From Methyloversatilis sp. (GTDB lineage: Bacteria; Pseudomonadota; Gammaproteobacteria; Burkholderiales; Rhodocyclaceae), in the NCBI GenBank assembly GCA_017984755.1, contig JAGNYW010000020.1:1-50266 (forward strand): a stretch of 50,266 nt of DNA, read 5' to 3'. Of this stretch, positions 45,623 through 50,266 are shown one piece after another. Within the stretch, counting starts at the first letter, position 1, and every line of letters starts with the position of its first letter. Under the pieces are notes generated by a model, which had not been told where the DNA came from, ran no database searches, and saw only the letters and a list, made by a program, of their open reading frames with translations. A program made the position numbers and the translations under genes.

Positions 45623-45628
45623 ATTATA
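45623..45628 (-). promoter_or_regulatory. ttcA: Possible ttcA -10 element
   Basis: On the minus strand an exact TATAAT lies 30 bases before the proposed GTG start, placing transcription start about 20 bases before the gene. No good -35 hexamer is seen at the right distance. Confidence 0.35.
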
Positions 45629-45800
45629 TCGATCGCGTCCGGTCAGGGCTCGTCCGCTTGCGACGCACAGCCGAAAACCTCACGTCGACACCGTGTCGCC
45701 GGCAAGCACACAGGGGTAGCATCCGGAACGGAGTTGATTGCGTAATGTCGATGCACATGACCTGACCATGAACTGACCAAAACCCTGCCGGGGAGCTTTC

Positions 45801-46274
45801 ATGAACCGCTTGCTCAACACCATGCGCAATGCCGTTGGCGCCTGCGCAGTCCTGCTCCTGATGGTTTCGGCGCTGCCCGCGCAGTCGCAACCGCCCATGC
45901 TGGCGCCGTCGCAGAAGATTCCGGTTGCCGAGGCACAGAAGGTACGCGCGGTCATCGAGGCTCAGCTGGCCGCCTTCGCAGCCGACGACGCTGCAAGCGC
46001 GCTGTCGTATGCGTTCCCGGATATCCGCCAGCGCTACCCGACGCCGGAAAACTTCCTCGCCATGGTCAAGCGCAGCTATCCGGTCGTGTACCGGCCGAAA
46101 TCGGTCGGCTTCCTCGAACCCGAACTGGCCGATGACGAAGTGTTCCAGGCGGTCGAAATGTCGGACGACAACGGCGTGCTGTGGATCGCCATCTACCGCA
46201 TGGGCCGGATGCAGGACGGCAACTGGCGCATCATGGGCTGCCGCGTGGTGCCTGGCGAGGGTCAGGCGACCTGA
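45801..46274 (+). CDS. Secreted DUF4864 protein
   Basis: The 157-residue protein has a signal peptide (hydrophobic segment at about 12-26) and a small alpha/beta domain with VRAVIEAQLAAFAADD and the LAMVKRSYPVVYRPKS block, and a C-terminal DGNWRIMGCRVV. The pattern fits DUF4864, a NTF2-like family with no established function. GGGGAGC lies before the ATG. It is monocistronic, ended by the hairpin at 46332-46366. Confidence 0.8.
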   Translation: MNRLLNTMRNAVGACAVLLLMVSALPAQSQPPMLAPSQKIPVAEAQKVRAVIEAQLAAFAADDAASALSYAFPDIRQRYPTPENFLAMVKRSYPVVYRPKSVGFLEPELADDEVFQAVEMSDDNGVLWIAIYRMGRMQDGNWRIMGCRVVPGEGQAT

Positions 46275-46331
46275 AGCTGACCTGAACTTGGCCTGCACCC
46301 GGGGCTGTCCGGGCGGAGCGGATCCGCCGGG

Positions 46332-46366
46332 AAAACGCTGTCCGGCACACGCCCGACAGCGTTTTT
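46332..46366 (+). terminator. Intrinsic terminator after the DUF4864 gene
   Basis: An 11-bp stem (AAAACGCTGTC and its complement) is followed by TTTTT, 57 bases beyond the stop. Confidence 0.88.
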
Positions 46367-46471
46367 CATGGGTATCCGAGGCATTCGCAATGCTTGCCCG
46401 GCCCGGCCCGGCGGAGCAGGTTTTTCGCATAGAATCGCGGTCGCCCTGCCGCCACGCCCTGCGAAAAATCC

Positions 46472-47146
46472 ATGTTCCGTGCCCTCTGCGTCGTCACCCT
46501 GTTCCTGTTCTGTCACACGGCAGGCGCCCAGGCTGCCAGGCATCCCGCATTCGACCGCGTACCGGACAGCGCGCGCATCCTGCTCATGCCGCTCGACGTC
46601 GAGCTGTTCTCGATCAGCGCGGGCGGCATCCCGGAACCCCAGGCGCAATGGACGGCTCAGGCCCTGTCCCACCTGCGGGCATCGCTGCAGCAACGCGAAG
46701 CGATGTTCGGCAGCCTGATGGGCGAAGCCGATGCAAACGACCCTGCCGTGCTCGCTCTGAACCATCTGCACGGCACCGTCGCCGGCGCCATCGCACTGCA
46801 TCACTACAACCCGCCCTACGTGCTGCCGACCAAGGCACAGCGGCTCGACTGGCACATCGGCACCGACACCGCGTGGCTGCGCGAGAAAAGCGGTGCCGAC
46901 TACGCACTCTTCCTGTACGTGCGCGACAGCTACGCCACCGCCGAACGCAAGGCGACCATCGTACTGGCCGCCCTGCTGGGCGTCGGCATGGTCGGCGGCG
47001 TGCAGGTCGGCTACGCTTCGCTGGTCGACCTGAACACCGGTGAAGTCGTGTGGTTCAACCGCCTCGCGCGCACCGCCGGCGACCTGCGCGAACCGGGGCC
47101 GGCGGAAGAATCGATCAACGCCCTGCTCGACCGGTTTCCGCGCTGA
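46472..47146 (+). CDS. Secreted protein of unknown function, first gene of an M48 operon
   Basis: I do not recognise the 224-residue protein. It has a signal peptide (MFRALCVVTLFLFCHTAGAQA) and a folded body with LMPLDVELFSISAGG near residue 38, a GADYALFLYVRDSY strand near 142-155, a hydrophobic segment VLAALLGVGMVGG at about 164-176, and VDLNTGEVVWFNRL near the C-terminus. The last block is common in predicted lipoproteins and periplasmic lipid- or polymer-handling proteins, which is a weak clue. The next gene starts one base after its stop. Confidence 0.8.
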   Translation: MFRALCVVTLFLFCHTAGAQAARHPAFDRVPDSARILLMPLDVELFSISAGGIPEPQAQWTAQALSHLRASLQQREAMFGSLMGEADANDPAVLALNHLHGTVAGAIALHHYNPPYVLPTKAQRLDWHIGTDTAWLREKSGADYALFLYVRDSYATAERKATIVLAALLGVGMVGGVQVGYASLVDLNTGEVVWFNRLARTAGDLREPGPAEESINALLDRFPR

Positions 47147-47147
47147 C

Positions 47148-48329
47148 ATGCGCCGTCGCGACCTGATCTGCGGCAGCAGCGCCGGCACGGCGCTGGCGCT
47201 GCTGCCCGCGCTGAGCCGCGGCGAATTCGTCGCGCCACCACGTTTCCAGCGGCCTGACATCGCCAGCGACGAAGGCGGCCTGTGGGCGCTGATGGACCGC
47301 GAAGAAGAAAAGCTCAAGCGTTCGCGCTTCCTGCTCGGCGACGCCGATCTGCAGCGCTACGTGTCCGACATCGCCTGCCGGCTGGCCGGCGAGCATTGCC
47401 CGGACATGCGCGTCTATGTCGTGCGCACGCCCTACTTCAACGCCAGCATGGCGCCCAACGGCATGATGCAGGTGTGGAGCGGGCTGCTGCTGCGCGCCGC
47501 CAACGAAGCACAGCTGGCCGCCGTACTGGCGCACGAGATCGGCCACTACCTCGAACGTCACAGCGTGGAGCGCCTGCGCGATGCGAAATCCAAATCGGCG
47601 CTGGCGCAGTTCCTCGGCATGGCACTCGGCGCCGCCGGCGCCGGCAGCATCGGCCAGGTGGCGCAGCTCGGCGTGCTGGCCAGCCTGTTTTCGTTCTCGC
47701 GCGACAACGAACGCGAAGCCGACGCCATCGGCCTCGAACTGATGCATCGCGCCGGCTACGACGCGCGCGAGGCAGCCACCGTGTGGGCGCAGCTGATCGA
47801 GGAAAACGCGGGTGAAGACGGCGGCGGCATGGTGCTGTTCGCCACTCATCCGGCCGCGGAAGAGCGGCGCGGCACCTTGGCAACGGCGGCCGCTGCGCTC
47901 GACGCCGGTGACGGCAGAGGCGAAACGCACGCCGAACGCTATCGCGCCCACATCGCGCCGGTGCGGCTGCTGATGGTGCAGGACGAACTGAGGCGCCGCG
48001 TGCCCGACAGCTCGCTGCGCCTGTTCGACCGCCTGATGGCCACGCAGGGGCGCGACGGCCTGCTGCTTTACGCACGGGCCGAAGCACTGAAGATGCGCAA
48101 CAAGACGGACGATATCGATCAGGCACTCGCTGCGCTCGCCGAAGCGGAAGCCAACGTCGGCATCCTGCCCGAACGACCGCCCGAAGCCCTGCGGCTGCGC
48201 GGCCAGATCCTGCGCGTGCGCGGCGACACCGACGGCGCGCGCGACGCGTTCAGCCGTTACCTCGACCTCAAGCCCGGTGCGCCCGACGCGCCGATGATCC
48301 GCAGCTACATCGAGACACCCACCCCGTGA
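47148..48329 (+). CDS. M48-family zinc metalloprotease with C-terminal repeats
   Basis: The 393-residue protein has the zinc motif HEIGH (129-133) and a NEREADAIGLELMH block carrying the third ligand, and a C-terminal part (about 265-393) of helical TPR-like pairs. M48 plus TPR is the layout of BepA (YfgC), a periplasmic protease/chaperone for outer-membrane assembly; the present protein is shorter than BepA (487), so only a general relation is claimed. The N-terminus MRRRDLICGSSAGTALALLP looks like a Tat-type signal. Its stop overlaps the next gene's GTG. Confidence 0.9.
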   Translation: MRRRDLICGSSAGTALALLPALSRGEFVAPPRFQRPDIASDEGGLWALMDREEEKLKRSRFLLGDADLQRYVSDIACRLAGEHCPDMRVYVVRTPYFNASMAPNGMMQVWSGLLLRAANEAQLAAVLAHEIGHYLERHSVERLRDAKSKSALAQFLGMALGAAGAGSIGQVAQLGVLASLFSFSRDNEREADAIGLELMHRAGYDAREAATVWAQLIEENAGEDGGGMVLFATHPAAEERRGTLATAAAALDAGDGRGETHAERYRAHIAPVRLLMVQDELRRRVPDSSLRLFDRLMATQGRDGLLLYARAEALKMRNKTDDIDQALAALAEAEANVGILPERPPEALRLRGQILRVRGDTDGARDAFSRYLDLKPGAPDAPMIRSYIETPTP

Positions 48330-48904
48330 AAAAGCTCTGCCTGATCTGCATCGCCTTTCTGCTGGCCGGCTGCGGCAGCGTGTTCACCCGCGTCGAATCG
48401 GCGCGCGTGGTCGTGCGCGACAGCATGGAAGTCGCCGCCCGGGGCGACTGGAACCGCTATACGCCGAACGGAGCGAAGCATCGCGAAATGTGGACCCAGC
48501 ACGGCGTACCGCTCGATCTGCTGGTGTACTTCACCGGTGTGGCCGACGGCATGCCGCTGGACGATCTGGCGCAGCGCGACAAGAAAACGCCCAGGTTCGG
48601 CGCCGGCATGACCCCGGAAGACATCGTCGGCCTGACCGAAACGCTGCTCGCCGGCAATGGCGGCCAGTTCGAACTTCAATCTCTGGCGCCGGCCACCGTG
48701 TCCGGCGGGCCGGGCTTCCGTTTCGACTTCCACTACACCGCGCGGCAGGAAGAAGTCGAACGTGCCGGCACGGCGATGGGCGCCGTGGTCGGCAGCAAGC
48801 TCTACATGATGATGTTCGTCGCGCCGCGCGGCCGCTACTTCGATCGCGGCCAGCCAGAAGCACTGCGGCTGATGGAAAGCCTGCGCATCGTGCCGTCGCG
48901 CTGA
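48326..48904 (+). CDS. Predicted lipoprotein of unknown function
   Basis: The 192-residue protein has a short lipobox signal (MKKLCLICIAFLLAGCGS, Cys16 for lipidation) and a soluble domain with no family I can name; blocks include PLDLLVYFTGVADG (near residue 62), FRFDFHYTARQEE and KLYMMMFVAPRGRYF. The GTG start overlaps the protease stop (GTGA), so the protease and lipoprotein are likely made together and may act on the same envelope substrate. Confidence 0.82.
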   Translation: MKKLCLICIAFLLAGCGSVFTRVESARVVVRDSMEVAARGDWNRYTPNGAKHREMWTQHGVPLDLLVYFTGVADGMPLDDLAQRDKKTPRFGAGMTPEDIVGLTETLLAGNGGQFELQSLAPATVSGGPGFRFDFHYTARQEEVERAGTAMGAVVGSKLYMMMFVAPRGRYFDRGQPEALRLMESLRIVPSR

Positions 48905-48929
48905 CCGGCACACGATGCCGCCCCTCGGG

Positions 48930-49328
48930 TCAGGGTGACGGCTGCTTCTGCAGCGTCACCGGCCCGCCGTTGCGCAACCGGCCTTCCAGACGGTCGGGCG
49001 CGACCAGCGTGAGGTCGGCCACCGAACCCTTGCAGCCCGGCACCACGCGGCCCGCCTTCACGAACACCACATACTCGGTCGGCGAATCGGCGTCGATCAC
49101 CAGCGGAAGCGGACGCCCGAAACAGGGGTTGTTTCGGCCCGCGCTGCCTTTCGGGCGCGCCGTCCACGTGCTGCCTTCCATCCTGAAAACCACCTCGGCT
49201 TCACGATCGATGCCCTCTTCGGTCTTGTACTGACCGGTCCACTTGCCCAGCAGCGGCGCAACGTCATCGGCGATGGCGTTCGAGCCAAACGCCATCGCGG
49301 CGGCGAACATGAGCAGATATCTTTTCAA
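48930..49328 (-). CDS. Small secreted protein of unknown function
   Basis: The 132-residue product starts at a TTG with GAGG 7 bases upstream, giving MKRYLLMFAAAMAFGSNAIA as the signal peptide. The mature part looks like a small beta-barrel (LLGKWTGQYKTEEG, VVFRMEGSTW, FVKAGRVVPGC), with two cysteines that may pair. I do not recognise the family. It is convergent with the lipoprotein gene. Confidence 0.72.
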   Translation of the reverse strand: MKRYLLMFAAAMAFGSNAIADDVAPLLGKWTGQYKTEEGIDREAEVVFRMEGSTWTARPKGSAGRNNPCFGRPLPLVIDADSPTEYVVFVKAGRVVPGCKGSVADLTLVAPDRLEGRLRNGGPVTLQKQPSP

Positions 49329-49469
49329 TTGAATTCCTCGGTGCGGTTGCGACGGCAGGTTCCGGTGCCGGCATCGACGCGTGCCGACGCCGCCTCCGGT
49401 CAGGCCTGCATTCTCCGGCAAGACGCACCGTTTGCGGCGCCCATGCCGGAATTCCGGGCGATCAAGCCG

Positions 49470-50159
49470 TCAGGCCACCACCCCGAACAGCGCTCCGATG
49501 CCTGCCGTCGCTGCCATGGCCAGCGCGCCCCAGAAGGTGACGCGCATCGCCGCCTTCGTCATGACGGCGCCGCCGGCGCGCGCCGCCAGCGAACCGAGCA
49601 GGGCCAGAAACAGCAGCGCGCTGCCCGACACCGCCCACATCAGCAATGCCGGCGGACAGAGCACGACGACCAGCAGCGGCAACGCGGCACCCACGGCAAA
49701 GGTGGCGGCAGACGCCAGCGCCGCCTGAACGGGTCGCGCCGACAGCGTCGCCGAAATGCCCAGCTCGTCCCGCGCATGCGCACCGATCGCATCGTGCTGC
49801 GTCAGCTGGCTGGCGACCTGCCGGGCAAGCGTCGGATCGAGTCCGCGCATCACGTAAATGGCCGTCAGTTCCGCCAATTCGTGTTCGGGATCGGTCGCCA
49901 GCTCCTTCCGCTCCCTGGCCAGATCGGCGCTTTCAGTATCGGCCTGCGAACTGACCGACACATATTCGCCCGCAGCCATCGACATCGCGCCCGCGACGAG
50001 ACCGGCAACGCCGGCAACCAGAATGGCCTCGGCGCCCGCTTCCGCCGCAGCAACGCCCAGCACCAGACTTGCCGTCGACACGATGCCGTCATTCGCACCG
50101 AGTACGGCAGCACGCAGCCAGCCGATGTGCTGCGTTCGGTGTACTTCGGAATGTTTCAT
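49470..50159 (-). CDS. VIT1/CCC1-family metal transporter
   Basis: The 229-residue inner-membrane protein has five predicted membrane segments and the family motifs GANDGIVSTASLVLG at about 22-36 and SMAAGEYVSVSSQAD at about 60-74, followed by an acidic cytosolic loop (RERKELATDPEHELAEL). Eukaryotic relatives move Fe2+ or Mn2+ into vacuoles; bacterial members are thought to export or redistribute iron or manganese. No ferritin or metal regulator is adjacent. The ATG at 50159 has no clear Shine-Dalgarno. Confidence 0.9.
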   Translation of the reverse strand: MKHSEVHRTQHIGWLRAAVLGANDGIVSTASLVLGVAAAEAGAEAILVAGVAGLVAGAMSMAAGEYVSVSSQADTESADLARERKELATDPEHELAELTAIYVMRGLDPTLARQVASQLTQHDAIGAHARDELGISATLSARPVQAALASAATFAVGAALPLLVVVLCPPALLMWAVSGSALLFLALLGSLAARAGGAVMTKAAMRVTFWGALAMAATAGIGALFGVVA

Positions 50160-50222
50160 TGCTTGTACCGGTCTGCAGGAAATGTAAGTTGACGCCCGCA
50201 GGATGCCTCAGGAGCGGTCGTC

Positions 50223-50266
50223 ATGCATGAACAAACGAGGTCACCCGCACCCCGCGCAATACGGTG
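50223..50266 (+). CDS. Possible start of a gene cut by the window edge
   Basis: An ATG with AGGAG 8 bases upstream opens a frame (MHEQTRSPAPRAIR) that runs off the window end. The ribosome site is good, but fourteen codons cannot show what it encodes. Confidence 0.35.
   Translation, partial: MHEQTRSPAPRAIR

Overview
The window looks like chromosome from a high-GC betaproteobacterium. I infer a Rhodocyclales-type organism, possibly Methyloversatilis-like, but this is not proven. The inference rests on gene order (DUF177-rpmF-plsX-fabHDG-acpP-fabF; rpoE-rseABC-mucD-grx-lepA-lepB-DUF4845-rnc-era-recO-pdxJ-acpS), on a PEP-CTERM surface protein, on an MxaD-like SRPBCC protein, and on protein sequences that read as betaproteobacterial. 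I see no phage, insertion-sequence transposase, CRISPR array or rRNA. Most of the window is core metabolism.

Layout. 1-4.0 kb: the tail of an unknown gene, panE translationally coupled to an unusual ADP-ribosylglycohydrolase, then on the minus strand a REC-GGDEF diguanylate cyclase and a LamG-type PEP-CTERM protein. 4.0-8.8 kb: purL, flanked on both sides by REP-like palindromic sequence. Downstream of it lies a degenerate second copy of the purL 3' end. 8.8-11.4 kb: a coupled plus-strand operon of a thioredoxin-TPR protein, a hypoxanthine-DNA glycosylase and a Na+/Ca2+ exchanger. 11.4-12.7 kb: two identical tRNA-Gly(GCC) genes, each with a similar terminator, bracketing tRNA-Cys and an orphan gene.

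12.7-27.0 kb is a long minus-strand array read from 27 kb downward. It runs from the envelope-stress sigma factor and its regulators (rpoE, rseA, rseB, rseC, MucD protease) through a small glutaredoxin to translation and secretion genes (lepA, lepB), RNA processing (rnc, era), recombination (recO), cofactors (pdxJ, acpS), wall recycling (nagZ), repair (uvrC) and phospholipid synthesis (pgsA). A terminator-like hairpin sits just before lepA. nadB is divergent from rpoE. 28.8-35.6 kb is the minus-strand fatty-acid and phospholipid precursor operon (yceD, rpmF, plsX, fabH, fabD, fabG, acpP, fabF) followed by a YgfX-like membrane protein that overlaps nadB tail to tail.

35.7-43.4 kb: a Maf-type pyrophosphatase and a tetrapyrrole-methylase-family enzyme on the plus strand; sppA, a Rieske protein, a HAD phosphatase and rluC on the minus strand; then the large rne gene, divergent from rluC. 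This block is a common betaproteobacterial neighbourhood. 43.5-50.3 kb: accessory envelope and periplasmic genes (MxaD-like protein, DUF4864 protein, a three-gene operon with an M48 metalloprotease and a lipoprotein, and a small secreted protein), ttcA, a low-molecular-weight phosphatase and a VIT-family metal transporter. Start codons were chosen from Shine-Dalgarno spacing, overlaps and family length. No homology search was run.
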